Positions 39,969-48,057 of a DNA stretch of 64,000 bases are shown here, piece after piece. The stretch comes from Brevibacillus_C sp046036945 (GTDB lineage Bacteria > Bacillota > Bacilli > Brevibacillales > Brevibacillaceae). Both the position numbers and the translations under genes were made by a program. How positions within the stretch are numbered: position 1 is the stretch's first letter; the number at the start of each line of letters is the position of its first letter. The stretch spans positions 1 to 64,000 of the forward strand of contig NZ_JBJQOQ010000019.1 of assembly GCF_046036945.1 (NCBI RefSeq). The letters are read 5' to 3'. The notes beneath the pieces were generated by a model. That model had not been told where the DNA came from, searched no databases, and worked only from the letters and a program-made list of their open reading frames with translations.

Positions 39969-41290
39969 AGTATTCGCTATATGATCGGCCGCCGATGGGG
40001 GTTACGTTTTTATCTTCCCTGCAGTGGCTGATCGTGACCTTGTCGACAACGGTTGCGATTCCGATCGTTGTCGGCAATGTCTTTGGATTAAATCCGGAAG
40101 AGATCGGACGCTTTATGCAGCAGACGATTTTTTTTGTGGGATTGGCGTCGCTCTTGCAAGCTGTCATTGGACATGGCTATCCGATGATCGAAGGGCCGGC
40201 CGGCATGTGGTGGAGCATCTTTCTCATACTGGCGCAAATTGGCGCGGGAATGGGGTTATCTCCGAGCCATATTGGGCAGTCTATTGAACTGGGGCTGATA
40301 GTTGCCGGCGTACTGTTCATCATTTTGGGGGCGCTGCGGTGGATCGGTAAGATTCAGCAGTGGTTTACGCCAACCATCACCGGGACGTATATGATCTTGC
40401 TTGCTGTTTCCCTTTGCACCACTTTTGTGAAAGGCATGCTGGGCATCGACTTTCAGCAGTCCCAGGTTGTTCAGCCAAAAATCGCGATTGCATCGATCGT
40501 GATCATGGCGCTTGTGGTCTTATTTATGCGAATTCCGAAAATAACCAGCTACGCCGTGCTGCTTGGCATGGTGATTGGGTGGATTGGGTATGCGCTGCTG
40601 GGTTGGGCCGAGCCCGTGAGGCCGACGAGCGAACTGGTCGTCTGGCCCAAATTGTTTTTCTGGGGGCCGCCGCAGTGGGATGCCGGTATCCTGCTGACAA
40701 GCGTATTGACCGGTTTTGTCCTGTTGACCAACCTGATCACCAGCGTTGTCGTGTTGGGCCGGGTTACAGGCAAGGAAGCGGGGTTAAGAGAGTTTAATCG
40801 CGGCGGTGTCTTTACGGGTGTTTCCCATTTACTGTCAGGTACGTCCGGGGTAGTCGGGATGATTCCGCTCTCCTTGTCTGCAGCGGTGATTGAAACCACG
40901 AAAATGGCAGCACGCCTGCCGTTTATCGTGGCCATGATCGCGATGATGGCGATCGGTATTCTTCCCGGCGTGTCGCATTTCCTGGCGTCAATTCCGACGC
41001 CTGTGGCGTACGCTGCGATGTTTGTCACCTATACGCAATTGCTCGGTTTTGGCTTAAAAGACTTTACCCGTGTGCAGATGAATGAGCGATCCATCATCGT
41101 CATCGGAAGCTCGCTGCTGATCGGGATTGGCGTCATGTTCGTGCCGACGGAGGCTTGGAAGACGGTCCACCCGCTGCTGAGCTTTCTGCTCGGAAACGGG
41201 CTGCTGCTCGGGGTATTGACCGCCTTGCTGCTCGAACATGTCGTATTCCGCCAGCCGAAAGCAAAAGAAAAAAACGGCCCTGCTCAATGA
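39965..41290 (+). CDS. Xanthine/uracil permease family (NCS2) transporter
   Basis: 441 residues overlapping the glycosylase gene by four bases (ATGA). About 12-14 hydrophobic helices; MIEGPAGMWW, TPTITGTYMILLAVSL and the NCS2-type SGTSGVVGMIPLSLSA (site of the family signature) are visible. It should import a nucleobase with protons. The last 100 bases are duplicated with about 90 percent identity at 44650-44760, flanking the VWA lipoprotein insert. Confidence 0.88.
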   Translation: MKYSLYDRPPMGVTFLSSLQWLIVTLSTTVAIPIVVGNVFGLNPEEIGRFMQQTIFFVGLASLLQAVIGHGYPMIEGPAGMWWSIFLILAQIGAGMGLSPSHIGQSIELGLIVAGVLFIILGALRWIGKIQQWFTPTITGTYMILLAVSLCTTFVKGMLGIDFQQSQVVQPKIAIASIVIMALVVLFMRIPKITSYAVLLGMVIGWIGYALLGWAEPVRPTSELVVWPKLFFWGPPQWDAGILLTSVLTGFVLLTNLITSVVVLGRVTGKEAGLREFNRGGVFTGVSHLLSGTSGVVGMIPLSLSAAVIETTKMAARLPFIVAMIAMMAIGILPGVSHFLASIPTPVAYAAMFVTYTQLLGFGLKDFTRVQMNERSIIVIGSSLLIGIGVMFVPTEAWKTVHPLLSFLLGNGLLLGVLTALLLEHVVFRQPKAKEKNGPAQ

Positions 41291-41291
41291 T

Positions 41292-41358
41292 AGGATCCCC
41301 TCATAGTAGACAGGAAAAACAAGACCCTCACCCTGTCTATATATGGGGGGATTTCTTT
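41292..41358 (+). terminator. Possible terminator after the permease
   Basis: GATCCCCTCATA..GACAGG pairs with CCTGTCTATATATGGGGGGATT, followed by TCTTT. The stem is long with mismatches. Confidence 0.5.
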
Positions 41359-41552
41359 GATCTCAGTGCTCTTCAGCTCCAAGGGGTAAAGCACTTCTAA
41401 GCTGTAGGGCCTAGGGGAGTATGTCCGGCACACAGAAGGGGATAGGTAATTGTTCCCGATTTTTCAGTTCCTCGCAGGAAAACAGACTTTCTTGGAGAAT
41501 AGACGACAAAGTGACTTCCATCTTCTGGGTTTTCCTGTTTCCTCACTTGAAA

Positions 41553-41582
41553 ACTTCCCCGTCGGGGTGAAGTCCTTTTTTA
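41553..41582 (+). terminator. Terminator-like hairpin in the gap 41359-41820
   Basis: ACTTCCCC-GTC-GGGGtGAAGT followed by CCTTTTTTAT. No gene is recognisable just upstream; it may end a lost gene. Frames at 41636-41827 have no support as genes. Confidence 0.65.
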
Positions 41583-41826
41583 TGTTCACAAAACCTTGTG
41601 GATCAACGGCTTAGATTTCTGAAAATGGCTCAAGTATGAAAGTGATGATGCAAAAACTCGTACGTCAAGGTGCATGGTATGGTGCTCCGCAGAACGAGAA
41701 AGGTGCTCAAGCTGTAGCGTGGGTGGATCGCGCTGGCTGGGGTTGTCAAATTGTTCACCATACTGTGAAAAAGCCAATGGATGGAGGGGATTTTGCCTCC
41801 ACCGTCTATCTACATGGTTGCTTGTA

Positions 41827-42216
41827 GTCCGGATGAGAGCAGCAATCCATCCCCAAGTCGGCAGCATGACAGAGAGAGCAGGCGGAAAGAGCAATGAAGG
41901 ATTTCAGTAACTTACCCGGAGATAAAAATACCAACATCATTTACCTGGTCAGTGACGGGGTTGAGACTTGTGATGGCGATCCGGTGGAAGTGGCAAGAAA
42001 GTTGGCTTCCTCGGATATCACGCCTATCGTTAACGTGATCGGATTTGGAACAGTTGGTCAAGGACAGCAGCAGTTAAAGGCTGTAGCCCAAGCAGCGGGT
42101 GGTTGTTTTGTGTTGATTCAAAATCAGGAAGAGCTGCAGAAGGAGTTCGACCAAACAAAAGAAAAAGGCCGATAAGTGGCGGCAGTGGAGAAGTACGATC
42201 AAAATGTAAAGAAGTA
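41827..42216 (+). pseudogene. VWA-domain lipoprotein paralog, degenerate
   Basis: The sequence parallels the intact gene 42250-43689 in pieces: the MIDAS region as GSMTERAGGKS, then after a deletion of about 90 residues MKDFSNLPGDKNTNIIYLV, SDGVETCDGDPVEVARKLAS and GFGTVGQGQQQLKAVAQAAG in a second frame, then KADKWRQW and NVKK-stop in further frames. It lacks the N-terminus, half the VWA domain and most of the C-terminal domain. It is the upstream member of a tandem duplication. Confidence 0.82.
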
Positions 42217-42249
42217 AAAATTCTCATGGGAGTGCTAGGGGATAGGAAG

Positions 42250-43689
42250 ATGAGGAAATATAACCGATTTGCAGCTATAATTCTGGTATTCAGCTTGCTT
42301 AGCCTGACTGCGTGTTCGTCAGTATCGCAAGAAGCAAAGACTGACGAAGTCCAACAACAGGCAGCGGACCCGACAGCTGCGGATACTGTTGATGAAGCTG
42401 TTTTGGCTTCGACAAAACCGGAGTCTGAACAAGCTCAAGGGCTAAGTAGAGAAGCAAAAATAAAGAAGTTGCAGTCCCTGATCCCGGAGGGTAGAACTAA
42501 AATCCCTCAATCCGCACAAGATTTTGTTGACTTCCCGCCAGGCTACTATGCTGGCAAGACCATTTATGAAGCAGAAGAGGAAATCAATACGAAGCTTCGC
42601 CAGTTCCCAAACATCGAAAATCCGGACCAAGAAATAATCGATATGTATTTTTTGGCGCTGCTTGGCCTATTTGCCGAAGATTATCCAGATCCTATGGACA
42701 TCATAACTGAGATCAAGCTTGCCTCTTTTGGCAGTCCGGAAATCGATGATCCCCGCTATAAACCAAAGGAAAACTACAATGTGGAGATCATCCTGGATGC
42801 GAGCGGCAGCATGGCGGAAAAAGCAGGCGGAAAGACGCGAATGGAAGCTGCTAAAGAGGCCATTGCATCATTTGCCGAATCGTTGCCTAAAGAGGCCAAT
42901 GTAGCCCTCAGGGTATATGGCCACAAAGGCAGCGGCAAGGAGTCGGATAAAGCACTTTCCTGTGGAAGCAGCGAACTGGTATATGGGATGGAGCCATACA
43001 ATGCAAACAAAATGCTAGAAGCCCTTTCTCAGTTCAGACCTGTAGGATATACACCGATCGCGTATTCGTTGCAGGAAGCAATGAAAGACTTTCGAGACTT
43101 CCCTGGTGAGAAGAATACCAATATCATCTACTTGGTCAGCGACGGGATCGAGACGTGCGGCGGTGATCCGGTAGAGGTTGCAAAGCAGTTGGCATCTTCA
43201 GACATCACCCCGATTGTCAATGTCATCGGATTTGGAACGGATGGAGAAGGACAGCAGCATTTAAAAGCTGTGGCACAAGCTGCGGGTGGACGATTTGTAC
43301 TGATTCAAAATCAAGAAGAGCTGCAAAAGGAATTTGAACAGGCTCAGGAAATCGCGGACAAGTGGTGGCAATGGAAATCTGATTCGTCCTATGAAAGTTT
43401 CTCAGCCCATCTCGATCAGTCATTGGATATCCTAAGATTTAGCATGGATTGGGTAGCCAAGTCAAATAATGAAGATTACAACATATATAGTGCGTTACAA
43501 GAATTAAGCTACAGGGATACCCTGCCAAAAGAAATTATTGCTCCATTATCGAAAAAAAGGCAGGAACGTTACAAATTAGTTCAAAGACATGAAAAGGAAC
43601 TAGAAAACTTACTCAATTCCGTAAGTAACAAATCATACAAAGAAGCAGTCAAGGCAATAGATGAGATCTACAAACGAAATGTGAAGTAA
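42250..43689 (+). CDS. VWA-domain lipoprotein (YwmC/YwmD-like)
   Basis: 479 residues from ATG 42250 (an in-frame ATG at 42226 is possible). A signal peptide ends in the lipobox LSLTAC|SS. A linker and helical domain are followed by the VWA domain at about residues 175-370 with all MIDAS parts: DASGSM, the Thr in PVGYTPIAYSL and the Asp in VSDGIETC. A helical C-terminal domain (KWWQWKSDSSYESF...) follows. Tandem VWA lipoproteins called YwmC and YwmD exist in B. subtilis. Metal-dependent protein binding at the outer membrane face is expected; the role is unknown. The upstream copy has decayed. Confidence 0.85.
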   Translation: MRKYNRFAAIILVFSLLSLTACSSVSQEAKTDEVQQQAADPTAADTVDEAVLASTKPESEQAQGLSREAKIKKLQSLIPEGRTKIPQSAQDFVDFPPGYYAGKTIYEAEEEINTKLRQFPNIENPDQEIIDMYFLALLGLFAEDYPDPMDIITEIKLASFGSPEIDDPRYKPKENYNVEIILDASGSMAEKAGGKTRMEAAKEAIASFAESLPKEANVALRVYGHKGSGKESDKALSCGSSELVYGMEPYNANKMLEALSQFRPVGYTPIAYSLQEAMKDFRDFPGEKNTNIIYLVSDGIETCGGDPVEVAKQLASSDITPIVNVIGFGTDGEGQQHLKAVAQAAGGRFVLIQNQEELQKEFEQAQEIADKWWQWKSDSSYESFSAHLDQSLDILRFSMDWVAKSNNEDYNIYSALQELSYRDTLPKEIIAPLSKKRQERYKLVQRHEKELENLLNSVSNKSYKEAVKAIDEIYKRNVK

Positions 43690-43768
43690 TTATTTCCTTG
43701 GAGTCTACGCGCAAAAATCTGTTTATGGATCAGATGCAATCGAAGGAGTCGCTAGAGAGGCAAGCAAA

Positions 43769-43834
43769 ATGAGAAAATACCACAGTTTTATAGCGGGAAT
43801 CCTGCCAATCGAAAAGAAGGGGAAGCTAATATGA
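43769..43834 (+). pseudogene. Possible remnant of a third VWA-gene start
   Basis: ATG 43769 opens MRKYHSFIAGILPIEKKGK and stops at TGA overlapping the next ATG. Its first residues resemble MRKYNRFAAIIL of the VWA lipoprotein. It may be a leftover of a further tandem copy. Confidence 0.3.
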
Positions 43835-44442
43835 AAAAGATTCTTTTTCTCTTGACCTTTACCCTGGTCTTGACAGGTTGCGGAGGGAAAGAAAGCGCAG
43901 CACCAGATGCGTCGACTGTGAATGCACAGCCTAACCAAAGCGTTACGGATCCTGTCCAGGCAGCTTCCCAGGAAAATCCGCAAGCGGGAGATGCAGGGCA
44001 ACAACCATCGGCAGCGGAACCACAATCTGCTGAAAAGCCTGAAGATACGGAACTACAGGGTGATGATGCGAAGGCAGACACCTTCCACGTGGAAAACATT
44101 GTATCCAGTTATGAAGACTTGATCATCGGTGCCGTTAACCAAAAGGATTTTTCTTACGTGAAAGATTTCTTGTTTCCAGACAGCCCGGTCAATCAGGAAC
44201 AAGAAAAGCTGATCGAGGAATTGGGGAAAAAAGGGATAAGTCTCAATCTGATTGAATCCCGCATCGAAGACATCAAGGAATCGGATCAACGGAATGAGTA
44301 TCTTGTAGAAGTGGTAACCGAGCTGGAAATCACGAAAGCAGACGAAACGAAAACGAAAAAGATCAAAAAGGCGTATACGGTCCTTTCAAAAGACAACCAC
44401 TTGTATATAAATGAAATCAAGGCGGATCAAACTTATGAATAG
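43831..44442 (+). CDS. Lipoprotein with a TcaA-type NTF2-like domain
   Basis: 203 residues. The signal peptide ends in the lipobox LVLTGC|GG; a low-complexity Ala/Gln/Pro/Glu linker (about 25-85) leads to a domain of about 110 residues: FHVENIVSSYEDLIIGAVNQ, KDFSYVKDFLFPDSPVNQEQ, KLIEELGKKGISLNLIES and a strand-rich end. This pattern matches the NTF2-like C-terminal domain of TcaA-type proteins. GAAGGGGAAG precedes the ATG. Probably extracytoplasmic; function unknown. It is grouped with the VWA lipoproteins inside the permease-tail repeats. Confidence 0.78.
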   Translation: MKKILFLLTFTLVLTGCGGKESAAPDASTVNAQPNQSVTDPVQAASQENPQAGDAGQQPSAAEPQSAEKPEDTELQGDDAKADTFHVENIVSSYEDLIIGAVNQKDFSYVKDFLFPDSPVNQEQEKLIEELGKKGISLNLIESRIEDIKESDQRNEYLVEVVTELEITKADETKTKKIKKAYTVLSKDNHLYINEIKADQTYE

Positions 44443-44649
44443 TTCTTTGTACGAAAGGATTTTAGCGACAAACCCTCCCGCGGGGAAGCGACACTCAGCA
44501 TACGCGAGTATCACATTCGTTTTCCGGGCGAGGATGGTATTGAAACGACTGCAATCGTGAAAAAGATCATTTCCAAAAAAAAGGAAAGAGGCAACCGAGT
44601 TAGAATTGCAGGCGGTAGGACAGAACGAGGTGAAACTGGGGTCTGATGG

Positions 44650-44760
44650 CGCTTCTTGCTCGGAAACGGGCTGCTGCTCGGAGTGCCGACCGCCTTGCAG
44701 CTCGAACATGTCGTATTCCGCCAGCCGAAAGCAAAGGAAAAAAACGGCCCTGCTTCCAAT
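44650..44760 (+). repeat. Duplicated 3' end of the permease gene
   Basis: This stretch repeats 41185-41290, the last codons of the permease gene, with about ten differences. With the original it brackets the 3.4 kb segment carrying the VWA and TcaA-like genes. Frame analysis of 44443-44650 shows an open stretch (FSDKPSRGEATLSI...) with no recognisable family. Confidence 0.85.
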
Positions 44761-44788
44761 TAGCAGCGCCTTTTTTCTTTTTTTATCG

Positions 44789-45466
44789 CTAGGAATTGGC
44801 TCTGACTGCATCAGCAAAGACGACTTCGCCGCCGTTGATCTCGGTAAACATGCGCGCTGTCGAACCGATGATGTCATCCTGCTGCTTGACTGACAGCGCC
44901 GGATGAAAGAAGATGACCTGAAATAATTGGCTCGCCCCGTCCATGACAGATGTACGGACGGAATCGACGATGGGACTGCCGAATGCGCCCTCGTCGTCAG
45001 ACAGCAGCAGTTTTCCCTGCATCTGTACCTCGCGGCCGTTCAAGGCTTCATAGGTGTCCGTCTCCGTACCCAGGCGGCAGACGACTTGCCCCGATAATTT
45101 GCTCAGGTCGTAAATGCCGTAGGGAAGGGCGTTATGGATGGACAAAAAGTTATTTACGTCCACGGCGGAGTTGACCCAGTGAACGGGATTCCCTTGGATC
45201 AGCCGTCGCAGCAGCGCTTCCGAAGAGGGGCGGTAGCGGGAGGGGTCGATGCCAAGTCGTTTAAACGCTGTCCGCCACTCGCGGACCCCTTCTATTTCCG
45301 TCAGCTTGGACGGTTCGTATTCGATCCGAAGCGACTCGACGAACAGATTGATCCGTCCCCGCAGCATTTTGGGAGATTCAGTGAGGGCGATATCGGAGTA
45401 GTGAATGACGCCAAGCGAAAAGTCCGGCAATTTGTCTAAAACTTCAGGGGAGATCGTGACCTTCAA
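44789..45466 (-). CDS. B3/B4 (PheT-type tRNA-binding domain) protein
   Basis: 225 residues, TTG start at 45466 with AAAGGAG upstream on the minus strand. The B3/B4 domain known from the beta subunit of phenylalanyl-tRNA synthetase is recognisable: EWRTAFKRLGIDPSRYRPSSEALLRR (given in parts), NSAVDVNNFLSIHNALPYGIYD and DSVRTSV. Stand-alone B3/B4 proteins are widespread; some act as trans-editing factors, but the role here is unknown. Its 3' end faces the permease-tail repeat. Confidence 0.85.
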   Translation of the reverse strand: MKVTISPEVLDKLPDFSLGVIHYSDIALTESPKMLRGRINLFVESLRIEYEPSKLTEIEGVREWRTAFKRLGIDPSRYRPSSEALLRRLIQGNPVHWVNSAVDVNNFLSIHNALPYGIYDLSKLSGQVVCRLGTETDTYEALNGREVQMQGKLLLSDDEGAFGSPIVDSVRTSVMDGASQLFQVIFFHPALSVKQQDDIIGSTARMFTEINGGEVVFADAVRANS

Positions 45467-45603
45467 AGGTATCGCTCCTTTCCTAAAAAATCCATTTGAA
45501 GGTTAGTATAGCACAGTCGTCCCAAACCCGCGAAAATCATTTTGTGAAAGCCCTTATCGTTCAGTACAATAAAGATAAGCATAGCCAGGGAGGAGTACAA
45601 ATC

Positions 45604-46038
45604 ATGAAAGATGTGACGATCTATACGGATGGCGCTTGTTCCGGAAATCCCGGCCCTGGCGGCTGGGGGGCGGTGCTGTTCTACGGACAGCATAAAAAAG
45701 AGATGTCGGGTTCAGCGGAGAACACGACCAACAACCGGATGGAGCTGCAGGCAGCGATCGAGGCGTTGTCTGTTTTAAAGGAACCATGCAAGGTGACGCT
45801 GTACAGCGACAGCGCTTATCTGGTGAACTGTTTTGCCCAGGGCTGGTATAAGGGCTGGGTGAAAAACGGCTGGAAAAACAGCAAAAACCAGCCTGTCGAA
45901 AATCAGGACCTGTGGAAGGAACTGCTGCGACTGACAGAGGTTCACCAGGTCAGCTTTATAAAAGTAAAAGGCCACGCCGACAACGAATGGAACAACCGCT
46001 GTGACGAGCTGGCCACGGGGGCGATCCGGCAGACGTGA
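45604..46038 (+). CDS. rnhA: Ribonuclease HI
   Basis: 144 residues from ATG 45604 (AGGGAGGAG upstream). The catalytic residues are present: Asp in IYTDGACSGNPGPGGWG, Glu in NNRMELQAAIEAL, Asp in LYSDSAYLVN, the His in VKGHADNEWNNRCDELA and the Asp in its second half. It cleaves the RNA strand of RNA:DNA hybrids. The stop overlaps the start of queG by four bases. Confidence 0.95.
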   Translation: MKDVTIYTDGACSGNPGPGGWGAVLFYGQHKKEMSGSAENTTNNRMELQAAIEALSVLKEPCKVTLYSDSAYLVNCFAQGWYKGWVKNGWKNSKNQPVENQDLWKELLRLTEVHQVSFIKVKGHADNEWNNRCDELATGAIRQT

Positions 46039-47195
46039 CCACATCAGCGTATTGGGAGCAAACCAAACAAGCGATTATTGCCTACGCCAAAGAAATCGGG
46101 ATCGATAAAATCGGCTTTGCCAGCGCCGATCCGTTCGTTGAATTAAAGGAGCGGCTGGTGGCCCACCGGGAGAAAGGATACGAGTCCGGTTTTGAGGAGC
46201 CGGACCTGGAGAAGCGGACGGTGCCGGAGCGGAGCCTTTCCGGGGCGAAGTCCCTCATCTCCATCGCACTGGCCTACCCGTCCAAGCTGGAAAACCCGCC
46301 AAAATCCGAGCCGGGCGCTTACCGCGGCATTCTCAGCCGTTCGGCATGGGGGACGGACTACCACCATGTGCTGAGAGACAAGCTGCAGCTGCTCTCGGCG
46401 TACATCAAGCAGCTTGAGCCGGCTGCAGAGGTAGAGTCGATGGTGGATACCGGCGCCCTGTCCGATCGGGCCGTGGCGGAGCGGGCCGGGATGGGCTGGG
46501 TCGGGAAAAATTGTGCGCTGATCACGCCGGAATACGGTTCCTGGGTCTACCTCGGAGAACTGCTGACCAATTTGCCGCTGCCGCCGGACACTCCCGTAGA
46601 GGAAGGCTGCGGCGATTGCAACATCTGTGTGGAGGCTTGTCCGACAGGGGCGCTGGTACAGGGCGGACAGCTTGACGCTCAGAAGTGTGTTTCCTATCTC
46701 ACCCAGGTAAAGGACTTTATACCTGAGCAGTACCGCGCAAAGATCGGCAATCGTTTGTACGGCTGCGATACTTGCCAGATGGTTTGTCCGAAGAACCGGG
46801 GCAAGCACTTCAGCCAGCATCCCGAGTTCTCCCCGGATCCCGAAGTGGCAAAGCCGCTGCTGCTGCCGCTCTTGACGATGGGCAACAAGGAATTTAAAGA
46901 GAAATTTGGCACCTCTTCTGCATCGTGGCGGGGAAAGAAGCCCATTCAGCGAAACGCGATTCTCGCACTGGCCCACTTCAAGGACCGCAGTGCAGTGCCG
47001 GAGTTGATCCGCCTGATGGAAAACGATCCGCGCCCCGTCATTCGCGGGACTGCGGCCTGGGCATTAGGAAAAATTGGCGGCGAAGAAGCGAAAGCAGCAC
47101 TGATCGAAGCCGAGGGACGAGAGCAATCGGCAGAAGTGCTGGAAGAAATCCGCAAGGGATTGTCTTTTTTCGAAGAAACGACTCTCCCCCGTTAA
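46035..47195 (+). CDS. queG: Epoxyqueuosine reductase
   Basis: 386 residues from GTG 46035, overlapping rnhA. DUF1730-type N-terminus with the catalytic Asp in MVDTGALSDRAVAERAG, two [4Fe-4S] motifs (CGDCNICVEACPTGAL and CDTCQMVCPKN plus CVSYL) and C-terminal HEAT-like repeats (AVPELIRLMENDPRPVIRG). It reduces epoxyqueuosine in tRNA to queuosine, using cobalamin. Confidence 0.95.
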   Translation: MTTSAYWEQTKQAIIAYAKEIGIDKIGFASADPFVELKERLVAHREKGYESGFEEPDLEKRTVPERSLSGAKSLISIALAYPSKLENPPKSEPGAYRGILSRSAWGTDYHHVLRDKLQLLSAYIKQLEPAAEVESMVDTGALSDRAVAERAGMGWVGKNCALITPEYGSWVYLGELLTNLPLPPDTPVEEGCGDCNICVEACPTGALVQGGQLDAQKCVSYLTQVKDFIPEQYRAKIGNRLYGCDTCQMVCPKNRGKHFSQHPEFSPDPEVAKPLLLPLLTMGNKEFKEKFGTSSASWRGKKPIQRNAILALAHFKDRSAVPELIRLMENDPRPVIRGTAAWALGKIGGEEAKAALIEAEGREQSAEVLEEIRKGLSFFEETTLPR

Positions 47196-47304
47196 CCGTC
47201 CAAGAGAGTAGCTGGCCTAAAAAAATTAGTCCGCAAGAACAAGGACGAACAAAGGCGCTCCGACATGATATAACAGGGGTAAAATTCGGAAGGGAACGAG
47301 CAAA

Positions 47305-47415
47305 GTGGATGACCTTTCAGAAGAAACCATGTGGAATGCGGTGAAAAATTGTCCTATGGCTGTTTGGCATATGTAAGGCATCGTCATAAAACCAAAGCTG
47401 TAATAAGCGAATAGC
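47305..47415 (+). pseudogene. Ada-type N-terminal remnant
   Basis: GTG 47305 opens VDDLSEETMWNAVKNC, which matches the start of the Ada/AdaA metal-binding domain (W.AV..CD..YDG.F.YAV). SYGCLAYV follows in another frame, and the sequence decays before the zinc cysteines. It stands directly upstream of ogt. The rest of 47196-47445 shows nothing. Confidence 0.5.
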
Positions 47416-47445
47416 ATCCATTCATTATTCAGGAGGTCGGGACAC

Positions 47446-47982
47446 ATGAACACAGTAACCTATACCACGATGGATTCGCCGATCGGTACCCTGTTGCTGG
47501 CGTCAACGGATCAGGGGTTGTGTTTTGTCGAGTTTGCCGGCGGGGATACAGCGCTCATCGCGCTGCAAAGATGGTGCAGAAGGTGGCAGCTTGCAGGCGA
47601 ACCTGTTCGGGACGAAGCGGGCAGCCTCGCTGCGAAGACCCAGTTGGATGAGTACTTTGCCGGGAAGCGACGTTCATTTGACCTGCCCCTGGACTTGTAC
47701 GGCACACCGTTTCAAAAGGCTGTTTGGCAGGAGTTGACGCGGATCCCATACGGCCAGACGCGTTCTTACAAGGAGATTGCCATGGCGCTGGGCGCCGTCA
47801 AGGCGGTCAGGGCGATTGGCGGGGCCAATAACCGCAACCCGATTCCGATCGTGGTTCCATGCCATCGAGTGATCGGGTCCAATGGCGCACTGGTCGGATA
47901 CGGCGGCGGTCTTTCCATCAAGGAACGCCTGCTGACACTGGAAGGCTGGCTAAAACCTGAACAGATCGTTACTACACAGTAA
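47446..47982 (+). CDS. ogt: Methylated-DNA-[protein]-cysteine S-methyltransferase
   Basis: 178 residues, AGGAGG before the ATG. The acceptor cysteine is in IPIVVPCHRVIGSNGALVGY; the HTH segment IPYGQTRSYKEIAMALG and the N-terminal ribonuclease-like fold are normal. It repairs O6-alkylguanine in DNA. An Ada-like remnant lies just upstream, so an adaptive-response regulator may once have accompanied it. Confidence 0.94.
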   Translation: MNTVTYTTMDSPIGTLLLASTDQGLCFVEFAGGDTALIALQRWCRRWQLAGEPVRDEAGSLAAKTQLDEYFAGKRRSFDLPLDLYGTPFQKAVWQELTRIPYGQTRSYKEIAMALGAVKAVRAIGGANNRNPIPIVVPCHRVIGSNGALVGYGGGLSIKERLLTLEGWLKPEQIVTTQ

Positions 47983-48057
47983 AAACGCAGCATACACTTG
48001 CAACAGAAGGATGTGTACGGTTCTGCCTTCACAGTACTGCGAGTGGTGGTGTTATGC

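Noticed and set aside
41636..41827. A 63-codon frame in the permease-VWA gap
   Set aside because: No ribosome binding site, no family, and it lies between a terminator hairpin and pseudogene debris.
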